This document shows positions 28,750 to 45,029 of a DNA stretch of 64,000 nucleotides, in pieces. Both the position numbers and the translations under genes were made by a program. The notes beneath the pieces were generated by a model. The model was not told where the DNA came from and did not search any database. It saw only the letters and a program-made list of their open reading frames with translations. The DNA is from Cichorium intybus (lineage: Eukaryota > Streptophyta > Magnoliopsida > Asterales > Asteraceae): positions 66,803,966 to 66,867,965 of the forward strand of contig CM042010.1 of assembly GCA_023525715.1 (NCBI GenBank), in the 5' to 3' direction. Positions within the stretch are counted from its first letter, which is position 1, and each line of letters starts with the position of its first letter.

Positions 28750-31365
28750 TGTAACACCCCTTTCTCAAACCATAATTTAATATAGTTTATTTTACAAAAC
28801 GTGACTAATAAAAAGTCACCAAAATTTTTTTACAAACTTTATTCTGAAAGGGTATTACAGACTCAATACAGAAACCATAATTTAAACTTATCTGTAATTT
28901 ACTCTGTCCCGGCTTCAAGTCACAATAAGTAACCTAGCTCCTGCTCCTCTCACCTAAGTACATAGCATTTAAAACATGTAGTACGTGAGACATAAAGTCT
29001 CGTGAGTAATATGGGTTTTAGACCCAAAACTTTTCTGCTAAAAACTTGAATTATAAACAAGTATACTACTAAAACTTATTTTCGTAATAAGTTTCAAATT
29101 TCCTTTCTTTCGTATTTTAAAAAAATTACTTTCTCTTATTAAAACTGTATTCTTTCTCAAAACTGATTTCTTTCTTTAATAACTGCTTTCTTTTATCAAA
29201 ACTGTATTCTTTCTCAAAACTGATTTCTTTCTTTAATAACTGCTTTCTTTTATCAAAACTGTATTCTTTCTCAAAACTGATTTCTTTTCTCATTTACTTG
29301 TGACCAACTGAAACTTATGAATTAATTTATTTTAATTCATTCTACTAGCGCCCCTCGCGGGACAGAACAGATCCGTCCGCTAGGTTATGCTCATTTTGTC
29401 TCCCCTTTGTGACTTGGAACGGATTCAAGCACAAGGGTATACTAAGCTAGACAACTACTTCGCGACGGGAGGTACCATCCCAGTAGTGTCTTCTGATCCC
29501 CCGATTATGTGGGTGATCCTCGTCCGGACAACTAACTCTTTCTTCTTTCTTTCTTTTAATTCTTATCTCATTACATATTAAATTGGTCAAAATGGGACAC
29601 AATTTATAAATAACTCAACTCATAAACTTTTAGACTCATAATCAAAAATATCTTTAAAACTAATCTCAACATCTTTAGCTCATGTACGGAGCTTCTTTCA
29701 AAAACTTTATAAACTATACTTCTTTAAATACTAAACTTCTTTAAAATCTCTTTTAAACAATTAGCTCTAGGAGCTACTTTCAAAACTATTTCCAAACCTT
29801 AGCAATTGCAAATATTTGGAAATCTCATTTTCTGAAAATATTATTTTGCTATGTACTAGAAAACATCCTCATAAAACTCACCTTGGTTCAGCTATAACCA
29901 CTACGCTTCTTATACGTCGTCTCCCTTTCCGTGCTCTCTAGTATTTGAAGCACCTCCTATACATATATCACATATATATATTTAATAAATATATGTTACG
30001 ACTGACTCTACAGTTCTAAGGTCTCATACGACTCAACCTTTGGTCATACTAAATATATAACCATTAATGAACTCATTTTATAATTTTCTCCGGAATACGT
30101 GTATTTTGCTACAGTACCCCCCGAGGGGTCGTATTTCAGTTCCGACACTTTTCCATGAAATATTAGGCCATATTAGACTTGTGTTTCAAATTTGGAGTTC
30201 ATTGGACAAGTCTAGCTCAAATTCCAAAAATCAAGTTTTGACATAAACTTGAAGTTTAGTCACTGCCGCTACAGTGACTTTTCCGCAAGGTCGGATTACG
30301 AATTTGACCATTCCCGATATGTTTTCATACCATTCTAAGGCTATGGTAAAAATTTCAGATCAAACGGACATGCCTAGCTATGGTTTCTGACCTTTATGGT
30401 TTTTCACATTTTTGGTCCCTGTCTGGAGGCGCACTGCGCCAGGTATAGGGCGCACTGCGCCTGGGCGCACCTCGCCTAGGTCCTGGGCGCACTGCGCCTA
30501 GCGCCTGGGCAGGCTCCTGATCAGTCGCGATTTGGCACTGTAGCACGCGGTTTTGACATTTTAAGTCCTTAATCTAGTTCTTAATCATATGGGATTTGTT
30601 CCCTGACTAAAAACCTCCATTAAAACAAGGTTTTAACCCATTAAAATCACTTCAATAAATCAAATGTAGGAATTAAAGTTCTTGATCAAAATTGCAAACT
30701 TTCAAAAATAACAATCTACTTCCATGTTCTTGAGTTATATGCTTAACTAATGACTTATTGAATGCATAAGCCACTTAAACCACATGATTCTTAACTGAAA
30801 TTTTAGTTTCAATTCCACTCAAGAATCAATTCAAGAATACACCCAAAACTTAGGTTAAAACAAATGAAATCTTACCTTTCAATGCTTGGAATCACTAATT
30901 CCAAGGTTGGTTCTTGATTCCTTTGTTGAATTTTCCAAACTTCTTCTTCCCGTGTTCCTCTCTAGCTCTCTCTCATGCTCTTCTGGAAATATCTCCTGAG
31001 TTCTCATATGATAGGGGATAATTATCATATAATATATATATTTAATTTTTATAAAAACTTTGCATTTTGGTCCCTAGCCTTCCAATTCTTCTACAAAAAT
31101 GGTTCAAGAGTCATAACTTTACCATTTATGCTTCATTAACTTCTAACTTAACATTTTCTTGACATTTTGGTCATTTTCATGTCAAATGACCATTTTGCCC
31201 TTTTTCGGCCATATTCCACTATTCATGCGGTAAAACTCCAGATTTCATATAAACTCTTATTTCTTATATTATTATTTTACATAATACATGTTATTTTACA
31301 CAATAGTCTTATAACATGTCAAAAGACCGTTTTACCCTTTTACAACTTTTTCGCGGGTTCTTACA
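28750..31365 (-). repeat. 3' LTR of the chromovirus
   Basis: 2616 bp. Contains three 57-bp tandem units (from 29141) and a GC-rich cluster of four GGCGCA-C-TGCGCC-type palindromes (30426-30510). Followed on the inner side by the polypurine tract AAGGAGGGGTGA (minus strand, ~31367-31378). Confidence 0.93.
29141..29311 (+). repeat. 57-bp tandem repeat, three units
   Basis: Units start AAAACTGTATTC at 29141, 29198 and 29255. The other LTR has four units. Confidence 0.93.
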
Positions 31366-31384
31366 GTCACCCCTCCTTAAGCGG

Positions 31385-33120
31385 ATTCCGTCCTCGGAAT
31401 CTTTTCGTAATCTGTGAAATTCGGATATCTTCTCTTCATTTCTTCTAGCGTCTCCCAAGTTAGGTTTGACTCTAACGGGTGCTTCTACTTGATTAGTACA
31501 AGGTCAGTCTCCTTGTTCCTTAGCTTCTTAGTCTGCATTTCTAGGATGGCTTCGGGTTCCTCAATCAGTTTGCTAGGAGTCTCCACCCTCAGGTCAGTAT
31601 ACGGTATTACTAACTCTTCTTTACCAAAATACTTTTTCAAGTAGCATACATGAAAGGTATCATGTATTCCACTGAGTTCTGGTGGTAATTCTAGCTTGAT
31701 TGCTTACAATCCAACTCTCTTCAGGATTCTAAATGGTCCAATGTACCTTGGACTCAGCTTTCCTCTTTTACCAAATCTGACTACACCCTTCCACGACGAC
31801 ACTTTTATCATTGCTAAATCTCCTTCTTTCAAATCATACGGTCTTTTCTTTAGATTTGAGTAACTCTTCTGTCGGTCTTTGCCGCTTTCATGTTGGCCTG
31901 AATCACTCCAATCTTCTCATTGATCACTCTAGCAATTTCTGGTCCTGTCAACTTAGTCTCACCCGCCTCCAACAGCATAAAGGAGTTCTACACTTTCTAC
32001 CATACAATGCCTCAAAGGGTGGCATTTTAATACTAGAGTGGTAGCTATTGTTATATGCAAACTCCACTAAAGGTAGGTGTTCATCCCAACTACCTCCAAA
32101 GCTCATCCCACACGATCGTAACATGTCTTCTACTGTCTGAGTTATTCGTTCACTCTGACCATCCGCTTGTGGATGATTCGCGGTACTTAGCTGAATTCTC
32201 GTCCCCATTTTATCTTGTAAAGCTCTCCAAAAGTTAGAGGTAAATCTGGGGTCTCTGTTTGACACGATGGACAACGGTGCACCATATCTTCTTAACACTT
32301 CATCTATATACAACTGGTCTAACTGCTCCAATGGAGTAGCTTCTTTTATGGCTAGAAATAGTGCACTCTTGGTCAACCGGTCCACTATGACCCATATACT
32401 AATACTATCATAACCTCTTCTCTTCTCGTTCTCAGTAACCCGACAATAAAGTCTATGGTTACGTCTTCCCACTTTCCGGCTGGAATGTGTAGTAACCGAG
32501 CATCTTCATGCGGGACCTGATGTTTCGCCTTGACTTGTGTACAAATGACACACTTGGAGACGTACTTTTCTCAACTTTAAACTTAAACTTATATGACTAT
32601 TCTAAAATCAACTTTCTCAAATCTCCTGCTTTCGGCACCCAAATGCGGGTTCTAGAAGTCTTTAACTCTTGTCTACTTATCTCAAACTGCATGTCTTCCT
32701 CGTTTCTCATCTTTCAAGTCTATGCTTTTTCCAACATTTTTGTTGGACTGCTTTAATCTGTTCTATAATACTGGACACTAGTTCTATACGTATCAATCTT
32801 GCATTGATTCTTTTCTCTGGAACTTTTCTACTCAATGCATCTGCTGCTATACTTGCTTGCCTGAATGGTATACAATTTCGCAAACATAATCACTTATCAG
32901 CTCTAACTATCTTTTCTGTCTTATGTTCAACTCTATTTGAGTGAACACATACTGCAAACTTTTGTGATCAGTGAATAGCTTGCGCTTTGTTCCATACAGG
33001 TAATGCCTCCAAATTTTTTTTAAGGCAAATACTATCGCTACTAGCTCTATATCATATGTACTATACTTTGTTTCTAGGGCTTTCAACTATCTGGGAGCAT
33101 ATGCTATACTCTTACTCCTC
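31385..33120 (-). pseudogene. RNase H, integrase and chromodomain remnant
   Basis: Read on the minus strand: an RNase H piece (LYGTKRKLFTDHKSLQYVF, ~33000), the integrase zinc-finger end (CVICTQVKAKHQ, ~32540), and the integrase core (31948-32472) with catalytic Asp in VIVDRLTKSA, Asp in SNRDPRFTSNFW and Glu in ADGQSERITQT. A chromodomain follows: EEPEAILEMQTKKLRNKE and, after an in-frame stop where Trp is expected, KHPLESNLTWETLEEM. Integrase inserts the cDNA and the chromodomain steers it to marked chromatin. Several stops and shifts make it non-functional. Confidence 0.85.
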
Positions 33121-33401
33121 TGCATCTACACACAGCTAAACCCTCTATGGGAGGCATTGCTGTATACTTCAGAAACTTCTGTCCCATCTGGTAACGTAAG
33201 GACAGACGCACTACACGACTTTTCTTTTAATGTAATAAAAGCTTTTACTTATTTTTCTTACTTGAGTAAATTTCATATTTTAAGTTTACTTTCTCTCTCT
33301 TATTCTAGAAGCTCTATCACTTCATACTTTATTATAGAAAATTGACTTTTCAATAGTCAATTTACATTTCTAATTACTTCTTTCTTGTCATTAGACTCAA
33401 A

Positions 33402-33866
<465 letters not shown>

Positions 33867-33869
33867 GTG

Positions 33870-33870
<1 letters not shown>

Positions 33871-33956
<86 letters not shown>
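33871..33956. repeat. (TA)n tract 13
   Basis: TA repeats at the 5' (tRNA-like) end of the SINE. Confidence 0.97.
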
Positions 33957-33959
<3 letters not shown>

Positions 33960-36509
33960 GATATTTGCCCACTTTACCTTTATACATTTCTTTTAGAAGT
34001 TTTACAACTTCGTATATCTACATATACCAGAGGAATTGACTTTTCAAAAGTCAATCGTTATTTTTGTTTCTTTTGTCGTATCTTTCATCTTTAATTCTTG
34101 AAGAATTTTCTATCTTTTTCTTTTTATAGATAAAACCTTTTATATCAAAGATATTGCTATAATTTCTTCTAAAGTTTTCTTTGTCTTTACTACTAGTTTT
34201 CATACATTCTCATAAGGTTATTACCTTTTTCATCTTGTTACTTGCATGTATTACTTTTATAAATACATGTCTGGTATCACTCTTTACTTATATCATTTTC
34301 ACCTTTCGACCTATTACCAATAAATACTTCTTCCCTTTTCTTTATAGTTTATGAGATTTCAACCTCTTTTATTCATTATACTTTCTAATATAGTCATGTC
34401 CTTTTCATTTCTCATCTTTCTTACTGTACTCTTATGAGTATACTTCTTATTTTCTTAGGTACCCCATGTACCATTCTCATCTTATTACTTATGTTTTAGT
34501 GTTTTCTTATAGTTCTTATTTCTCATACTATTGCTTAGTTTAACATTCTATCTCTTGCTTACTCTTTACTTGCTATGGCTAATGCCAAAAATAAATTTTA
34601 CTTCTCTTTTTATTCTGACTGCATTATAACCATATTTCAATAAGGATTGGTATTTCTGACTCAACAATTTCTTGTTTTATCTTATTATACTTATTAAGCA
34701 TACACTATTTTTAAATTCATATAGATTATTCCCATATTTTTTTTTATATTCAGTCTCTATGTCTCATACATTTTACTCATAAACTTTTTAGGTTTTATAC
34801 CCAAAATTCTTTTATTAAACTTTTCACCATTTCTCTCTATGTGTCATAAGGCTATATGCCCAACATATTACATTGTTCTTTCCTTTAAGCTTCTTTTCTT
34901 TACTCTCTTTATTTATATATATCTTAAAGTGATATACGCTATACACTTTCTTACGTTCCATAACTACTAGTCATGTACCGACCATTTTTTTTAATCTTGG
35001 GCTACTTTTACCTGTTACTTCCGCTTAGAGGTAGTAACTTCTTGTCTCTTTATTTTAGTTCTTATTTCATATTTGACTCTTTGTCTAAGACTTATCTGGA
35101 TATTCACCTTTACTCTTTATCTCGTATTATTTATGACTTTCAGTCATTTTTCTCACATTCTTTCGGTTATCCTTTTATCATTCTCAGTTCTTGTTATTTC
35201 ATATTTATATGGTCACTAAATCTGATTTCAAATGATCATTTCTTTGATAACTGTCTTTATATTCCTCTCATTGTCATCATTGTCTGTCTTATCTTTAACT
35301 TGTCGCCCAACACTTGATTAGGCATTAAATCTCTATTTCTCAATTCATTCTCTTGTATTATAACAATGCAACTTGCTCATAGTCTTTAACGATTTTTTTA
35401 TAGGTAACTTACTTTGTTATATTACTCATTACAGCACTATACTTATGACTTATTTATTTATTTCAAATCATTGGATGTCATTTATTGTCATACTTCTTTC
35501 GAGTTTGGAAGTCACAACTTCCCATTTCTTACGCTTTCTTTTCTGTCTTTGATTCCTCTTCTAATACTTGGTTAAGTATTTTGCTTTCATTTTCTATTAT
35601 CTTATTTACAACTTTTATATACATACTTTAATCTCTTGGTTGTCCATGAACAACACATCTTACTACTTCTCAATATTCATTCTATACTCTTTTATACACA
35701 TTTTTTTAATACTTCTTTTGGGTTTGTCTATAATTACACCCAACTCACTTTCTCTTACTCTTTCTGCTTAAATGTTTTCATTCTTCTTTCTTATATGAAT
35801 TTCATTCATATATCTGTATTCACATTCTTTTCCAATATTTCTTTCTTTAGTCATTGTAGTGACATTACTCTTATTTTTATTCCATAGTCATAATTCGTTT
35901 CCGTTAAACAACAGAATTTTTTTTAGTTATACTATTTCTTTTATAATTGTACTATATACTCCATTACTTCCATTAACACTTTCAATATATTATACAGTGG
36001 TTATCTTAACCACAAAATTAAACTTTTCTCCTACATTACTTTAGCATTCTTGTCATCTTATTTTCAGTGTTCTTTACTCATATTTTATTACTTTATACTG
36101 ATTCATATAGGGTATGGGGTTTTTCCCTATATATCTCATATTTACTACTTCATCTTTAACACTTTTTCTTTTATACTTTAGTATTTCCAGTCATACTGGA
36201 TTTTCTTCCATAGGTATACTGAATTTATACCCCTCAAACTTCTTACACTTATCTCTTACAGCTTCACATAATTCCTGTGTGGTTCCACCAGACTCAAATG
36301 TATATCCTGTGATTAGAATAGTACGGGCCCATATTATTATAACCACCTATATACATTTGCTTCCAGTTTACCACCAGGACTCACGTTCCACTGTAATGAA
36401 TTTACTTCTATCTCTACTTACTTTCTACATCATACCCAAGTATGTACTCTACTTAGCTCTCACACAGTTTAAGTCTAGGTTCAATTACTGACACCTAGTT
36501 CGCTTAAAC
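33957..36509. other. Degraded pyrimidine-rich interior of the chromovirus
   Basis: Where gag, protease and reverse transcriptase should lie there is T-rich sequence with many 'ttctta' and 'tttctt' words and no recognisable protein. It may be heavily decayed or replaced sequence. Confidence 0.5.
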
Positions 36510-36510
36510 T

Positions 36511-36525
36511 ATGGATCTGATACCA
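36511..36525 (-). other. Primer-binding site of the chromovirus
   Basis: Minus strand TGGTATCAGATCCAT, four bases from the LTR; initiator-Met tRNA type with changes. Confidence 0.85.
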
Positions 36526-36529
36526 AAAC

Positions 36530-39203
36530 TGTAACACCCCTTTCTCAAACCATAATTTAATATAGTTTATTTTACAAAACGTGACTAATAAAAAGTCACC
36601 AAAATTTTTTTACAAACTTTATTCTGAAAGGGTATTACAGACTCAATACAGAAACCATAATTTAAACTTATCTATAATTTACTCTGTCCCGGCTTCAAGT
36701 CACAATAAGTAACCTAGCTCCTGCTCCTCTCACCTAAGTACATAACATTTAAAACATGTAGTACGTGAGACATAAAGTCTCGTGAGTAATATGGGTTTTA
36801 GACCCAAAACGTTTCTGCTAAAAACTTGAATTATAAACAAGTATACTACTAAAACTTATTTTCGTAATAAGTTTCAAATTTCCTTTCTTTCGTATTTTAA
36901 AAAAATTACTTTCTCTTATTAAAACTGTATTCTTTCTCAAAACTGATTTCTTTCTTTAATAACTGCTTTCTTTTATCAAAACTGTATTCTTTCTCAAAAC
37001 TGATTTCTTTCTTTAATAACTGCTTTCTTTTATCAAAACTGTATTCTTTCTCAAAACTGATTTCTTTCTTTAATAACTGCTTTCTTTTATCAAAACTGTA
37101 TTCTTTCTCAAAACTGATTTCTTTTCTCATTTACTTGTGACCAACTGAAACTTATGAATTAATTTATTTTAATTCATTCTACTAGCGCCCCTCGCGGGAC
37201 AGAACAGATCCGTCTGCTAGGTTATGCTCATTCTGTCTCCCCTTTGTGACTTGGAACGGATTCAAGCACAAGGGTATACTAAGCTAGACAACTACTTCGT
37301 GACGGGAGGTACCATCCCAGTAGTGTCTTCTGATCCCCCCGATTATGTGGGTGATCCTCGTCCGGACAACTAACTCTTTCTTCTTTCTTTCTTTTAATTC
37401 TTATCTCATTACATATTAAATTGGTCAAAATAGGACACAATTTATAAATAATTCAACTCATAAACTTTTAGACTCATAATCAAAAATATCTTTAAAACTA
37501 ATCTCAACATCTTTAGCTCATGTACGGAGCTTCTTTCAAAAACTTTATAAACTATACTTCTTTAAATACTGAACTTCTTTAAAATCTCTTTTAAACAATT
37601 AGCTCTAGGAGCTACTTTCAAAACTATTTCCAAACCTTAGAAATTGCAAATATTTGGAAATCTCATTTTCTGAAAATATTATTTTGCTATGTACTAGAAA
37701 ACATCCTCATAAAACTCACCTTGGTTCAGCTATAACCACTACGCTTCTTATACGTCGTCTCCCTTTCCGTGCTCTCTAGTATTTGAAGCACCTCCTATAC
37801 ATATATCACATATATATATTTAATAAATATATGTTACAACTGACTCTACAGTTCTAAGGTCTCATACGACTCAACCTTTGGTCATACTAAATATATAACC
37901 ATTAATGAACTCATTTTATAATTTTCTCCGGAATACGCGTATTTTGCTACAGTACCCCCGAGGGGTCGTATTTAAGTTCCGACACTTTTCCATGAAATCT
38001 TAGGCCATATTAGACTTGTGTTTCAAATTTGGAGTTCATTGGACAAGTCTAGCTCAATTTCCAAAAAATCAAGTTTTGACATAAACTTGAAGTTTAGTCA
38101 CTGCCGCTACAGTGACTTTTCCGCAAGGTCGGATTACGAATTTGACCATTCCCGATATGTTTTCATACCATTCTAAGGCTATGGTAAAAATTTCAGATCA
38201 AACGGACATGCCTAACTATGGTTTCTGACCTTTATGGTTTTTAACATTTTTGGTCCCTGTCTGGAGGCGCACTGCGCCAGGTACAGGGCGCACTGCGCCT
38301 GGGCGCACCCCGCCTAGGTCCTGGGCACACTGCGCCTAGCGCCTGGGCAGGCTCCTGATCAGTCGCGATTTGGCACTGTAGTACGCAGTTTTGACATTTT
38401 AAGTCCTTAATCTAGTTCTTAATCATATGGGATTTGTTCCCTGACTAAAAACCTCCATTAAAACAAGGTTTTAACCCATTAAAATCACTTCAATAAATCA
38501 AATGTAGGAATTAAAGTTCTTGATCAAAATTGCAAACTTTCAAAAATAACAATCTACTTCCATGTTCTTGAGTTATATGCTTAACTAATGACTTATTGAA
38601 AGCATAAGCCACTTAAACCACATGATTCTTAACTGAAATTTCAGTTTCAATTCCACTCAAGAATCAATTCAAGAATACACCCAAAACTTAGGTTAAAACA
38701 AAGGAAATCTTACCTTTCAATGCTTGGAATCACTAATTCCAAGGTTGGTTCTTGATTCCTTTGTTGAATTTTGCAAACTTCTTTTTCCTGTGTTCCGCTC
38801 TAGCTCTCTCTCATGCTCTTCTGGAAATATCTACTGAGTTATCATATGATAGGGGATAATTATCATATAATATATATATTTAATTTTTATAAAAACTTTG
38901 CATTTTGGTCCCTAGCCTTCCAATTCTTCTACAAAAATGGTTCAAGAGTCATAACTTTACCATTTATGCTTCATTAACTTCTAACTTAACATTTTCTTGA
39001 CATTTTGGTCATTTTCATGTCAAATGACAATTTTGCCCTTTTTCGGCCATATTCTACTATTCATGCGGTAAAACTCCAGATTTCATATAAACTCTTATTT
39101 CTTATATTATTATTTTACATAATACATGTTATTTTACACAATAGTCTTATAACGTGTCAAAAGACCGTTTTACCCTTTTACAACTTTTTCGCGGGTTCTT
39201 ACA
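36530..39203 (-). repeat. 5' LTR of the chromovirus
   Basis: 2674 bp, 58 bp longer than the other LTR; one extra 57-bp unit explains 57 of these. Carries the same GC palindrome cluster (38267-38350). Confidence 0.93.
36921..37148 (+). repeat. 57-bp tandem repeat, four units
   Basis: Units start at 36921, 36978, 37035 and 37092. The open frame across it (KKEISFEKEYSFDKR repeats) is an artefact of the repeat. Confidence 0.93.
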
Positions 39204-39920
39204 CCATATGTGTGCTACACAGGGCCTATTCTATTGTTGCTAGTATGTTATTACTATAATCATTAATCTTATTTTATTTATTGAATATCTTATCTTATTC
39301 TAATTTACAATTCAAAAATGATGTAGCTACTTTACTGTGATACTGTTGAATGTGAGGCTGTCAAGTTGGCTTGAAAAAATTTGGTTATCACGATGTGGAC
39401 CACGGATGATTTGGAGAATAAAGAGAAGGAAGAAATCATAGCTAGTGGTTTTAGATTAGGTAAACTTGTAGATGATGAAGAAGTAATAGATGATTTGCAT
39501 AATAGAGGAACAACTTCAGTCAGTGATGAAGAAGGACCATCAATATATTTTGACACAATAGAAGAACAGACCAAAAGTATTGCGGCATATTTCTAACATT
39601 CATTATATTAAAAATATTATTCTACTAGAATTTCATTAGAATTATTTTATTTGAATAATGATAATGATATTATAGTATAATAGTATAAATTTATTCTGTT
39701 AGAATAGATATTCAAGGTATATGAACATATATTCCAAGAGGGTTTTGAAAAAGTTTCAATTGAAAAAAATAAGATGCAAAAAGCTTTAAATGAAGCTTTG
39801 TTGAAATTTCCAAATGAAGAAAAAACAAAAGAATGGGTTAGACAGATGAATGAGCTGTTTGCAGGTGCTCTATTTTCAACAACATCAACTTCAAAAAACA
39901 TGTTTAATGAGGATGAATGA

Positions 39921-42670
39921 GATGTTATGTATTTAGTATGTTGTTTAAAAACAAAACTATGAAACAAATGCTTGTCTATTTTTTGTTTGTATGATGTTTG
40001 GTGTTATTTATTTAGTATGTTGTTTAAAATCCAAATTTTTTATATTTTTATATTTTTTTCGCATTGGTATTGGTTTGTAGTATGTATTTGTGATTGAAGA
40101 TAAGAATATTCTGGTAAACATAAGTTTGACTTTTTTATTCTTAGGATATGGAGTTGTTGTCAAGAAAGATTATGTGCATATATGGCTTGATTTCATTGTT
40201 AACGGATCAAAGAGTAGCTATATTCTTGTCTAGCAAGTGGTATGGTTTATGTTGTTATCTTTTCAAATGGCATCATACAACTAATTTGAATTTGTGTGAT
40301 GTTCTTCACCTTGTTCACATATAGAGTAATGACAAATTTGAGTTTAGATTGATTTGTTGTATTTTGACGAAGGAAAACAATAAATCATGTATTCTTCTAG
40401 AATAATATATATTAAACATGTCACATGTACATTCAATTCATATAACATATACATATATTAAAAACTATTAATTTCAAAAATTATTATATTATAATATTAG
40501 AACATTATTCTAAAACATTATTCTAATAGAATGTTCTAATATTATAATATAATAATGTCACCTGTACATTCAATCATAAAAGCAAGATGAAAACACAAAC
40601 ACTCAAACATATTTCAAACAAATACATCCTAATAACTGGTTCATTCCCTAAAGTTTCAAACATCATTCTCAAACAAAGTTTAGAAAAAGTTTCCAAAAAG
40701 TTTCAAAACATTCTAATACGTGGTTCATTTCCAAAAGTTTTAAACAATTCTATTTGTTACCGATCTCCAACTGATTCCTTGCATCAATGTCATCCTTCAT
40801 AATTTTTGCCCGCTTTTTCCTTTCTATCTTCACAAATTCATTGGCTTCCTCACTTTTCCTTCTTTTATTCATTGTATGAGTCGCCAACTTCGCAGCATAG
40901 AAACTGCGCAGCTTTGCAATCCTCATTTTTGTCTTGTTGTTTTCCTTCCCCAAGTCAATATTTGTTCATGTAGAATATTCTAATGGAATAACATTATAGC
41001 TTGTTTGTTCATGTAGAATATTCTATTAGAATAATTTATATGCTTTTGACTTTCATAAGTTTATATGTAATAACCTTTTTAGAATATTCAGTATTTTAAT
41101 ATTAAAGTATATGTATAATATTCTAATAGAATAACGTTAGAATACCTTCTACATTTTAAGTTTATATAATGTTAATAATATCTAATTAATGTGCATATGT
41201 AGAATATTACAATAGAAGAATGTTATAGATTGTTTATTTATGTAGAATACTATTTTGGAATAATATTTTATGTTGTCGGTTTTCATAAGTTTATATTCTG
41301 AGAATATGTTATAAGATGTAACATTCTGTTATAAAGTGATTCTAATTTGGGTCACCATTCTCTTCAACTATTTAGTATCCCAAATAAAAATACTTTTCAA
41401 ACCAACAAGAAACACATAATTTTAGAGAATGAAAAGAATGTTTTAGGATATATATCAACTTCATCTTTAAATGTTGAAATATGTTCTATAAACATGATAG
41501 ATTGAAAACTATATTTCAAGTTTGTACCATAAAAATCTATCACAATGTTATATTGTTAGATAAATGAGAGATAATGAACTTCAAAAGGCGTACAAAGTAT
41601 AATCAGATAACATTGCACCAAAAGCCATCAGAAATCTGTTACATGTTTGTAACATATAAATTCTATTTAAAATTAATTAATCTCACACTCATTATTGAAA
41701 ACTTCTACTTTGAAATACTTAAGATCCTATAAGTTAGGCTTCATCAACTGTAATTCCCTACAACCAAAAACGAAAAAAATGTTAGAATCGAGTATGATTA
41801 TACAATCAAAGATTTCAAAGTGAAGTCAATGTGTTATAGTAATGTAATCGATTATACATCAAAATAATTAATCTAATTGATCATACAACACACAATGTAC
41901 ACAATGATAAAAAGAATGCTATTAATGTAATAATACTTTCTTTAATACAACCCCTTACTGTATATATTAATAAGGGCGTCAATATTGGTCAAACAGACAT
42001 TTCCAACATTTTGTGTTCAAAGAAAAAGAATCTAAACAAAAACTATGGTAATAATGATATTCTAAAAATATATTTAAGAGCAACAAATGTTTTCTTTATT
42101 ACAATTTATTTCTGCAAGTTAGCAAGAGCATATCCAAACAGAATTATGCTAAAAAGACATCTCGATCATTTTATGCTCAAGAAAAACATATATATAAAAC
42201 AAGACTATGGTAAATTTAAAAAGATTAGTCAACATTACATTATCTTACACCAATTGTGACTCATATTTTGGAAGAATACTCATATTTTTTGAGATAACTT
42301 TAGCTATGGGAAGGAATGAGTGATGTAACAGACTTGTTGTTCATTCAGGCATTTCATCGAACAGGTAAAATGCATGCATAATCTAATAGAATTTTCTCAA
42401 GGAAAATAATTCGTTTGTGTATACCTCATTGTTTTTATAGAAAAAGCACAGAATGACTCGAAGATATGTTGTTGAGGCTTGCTTCTCTCAGTGTATTATG
42501 AGCATGTTGCTTGCTTCTCTCAACGTATTTTGTGTTCATATGTGGAGAAAGAAATGTTTGATACTAATGATCGTTTCCTGAAATCAAAGCTCCAATTGAG
42601 AATCGATCTGAGATGATGATGAATTATTGAAATCGTTGATTTAAGAGTAGACATCAAGGAATGAAACCAT
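39921..42670. other. Right part of the large TA-bounded element
   Basis: AT-rich. Holds at least four clear ATTCT-NNN-AGAAT palindromes (40392, 40528, 41015, 41115 approx.) and a Lys/Arg-rich 67-codon minus-strand open frame (40750-40953), which could be a basic C-terminal exon but has no recognised domain. No gene called. Confidence 0.5.
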
Positions 42671-43095
42671 TGAAAATCCTTTTGTAATAGCGGAATTGAT
42701 CCTTGCTGGTGACGAATTGCAAAAAATCGATCCTTGTTGAAAATCCTCCTATAGCTTGCCATTTGCAATTGAAACAACATCGCTTAAGAAAACCATGACA
42801 AAATTGATTTTGTTCTTGAAATAGAGATTGGAAGGATTCCAATTCAGAAAATCATCAATTGAAGGGGACGAGATTGTTGAAAATCAATCCTAGTTGATAA
42901 TCCTTCTGTAATGGCGAAATTGATCCTTACTGGTGACGAATCACAGGAAATCAATCCTTGCTGATAATCTTTCTGTAGTTTGCAATTGAAACAACTTCGC
43001 TTAAGAAAACCATGACAAAATTGATTTTGTTCTTGGGATAAAGATTGAAAGGATTTCGATTTAGAAAATAATCAATTGAAGGGGACGAGATTGAT
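42671..43095 (+). repeat. 224-bp tandem duplication
   Basis: Two units starting near 42671 and 42895 share 'aattgatcctt', 'aagaaaaccatgacaaaatt' and 'gaaggggacgagattg' in the same order, with moderate divergence. They lie just inside the right end of the large element. Confidence 0.85.
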
Positions 43096-43343
43096 ATTCT
43101 TATGCTAATTAGGGAATGGACTTCGATTTAGATGATTGTGATTGAGAAATTTGATATGTTAATTAAGGAACCACTCCTAGATTAGGGGACGTATCATGTG
43201 ATTAGAAAATAGACTAAGCTACCCCTCTGTAATTAATTAGCGTGCTTAATCAGCTTTTTTCTAAACCGCAAGATCTGATATGATCAACGGATGGAGTTTG
43301 GTCTCCGTGTCTCACAATAATACCTTGGTCTCAAATGAACCTT

Positions 43344-44460
<1,117 letters not shown>

Positions 44461-44650
44461 CTTTTTTTTTTTTGGAACCGGCGAAAAGATTTTATAAAAT
44501 AGGAAAAAAGAAAACAGCCAGATCTAACCAGAGGCTAGAAGCAGGCAACATACAATACAGTAAAAGATTACAATATTATGCTATTGAGAACGGATAAGCA
44601 TTCCAATCCTCCCACTTGATGGGGTTTTTCAAGCCTCTAAATTTCTATCA
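44461..44650 (-). mobile_element. 3' end of a truncated LINE
   Basis: Read on the minus strand the segment ends ATAAAATCTTTTCGCCGG then TTCC and a run of about 14 A. A possible 7-bp duplication AATTTCT lies on both sides. Only ~190 bp, no coding. Confidence 0.5.
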
Positions 44651-45029
44651 GGTATATTAGTTTCATTACTCCTATTGATTCATTGTTTTAATGGAAATGA
44701 TATTCATTATGGTTTTCGTATATCAGGGTTGGTTTTAGCTTGGTTTTCATTATGGTTGGTTGGGTGGGATAATGACTAAAGTCAATAACCCACGTGTTTA
44801 TAGAATTTTTATTTGCGTAATTAACAAACCAATCATCTTTTTTGTTGAAGGTCGGGGTAGATGGAAGACCAGCACCTCTCTGTGAGCCAGTAAATTAGTA
44901 TTCAAACCGGATAAGATTAAAGATTCGGTCCACGGCTTCTTCACAAATAAATTCAAAAGGGATCTCACTCATAGGCCGATTCTAACCAGCGAAAAATTTA
45001 AGAGGCTCTCGGAAGATGAGAGTAGCAGC

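Noticed and set aside
36906..37130. Minus-strand frame of repeated KKEISFEKEYSFDKR
   Set aside because: A by-product of the 57-bp LTR tandem repeat (57 is a multiple of 3, so the frame stays open).
40750..40953. 67-codon Lys/Arg-rich minus-strand frame as a gene
   Set aside because: No recognised domain, no clear splice partner or start, and A-rich composition easily gives Lys-rich frames; mentioned only in the region note.
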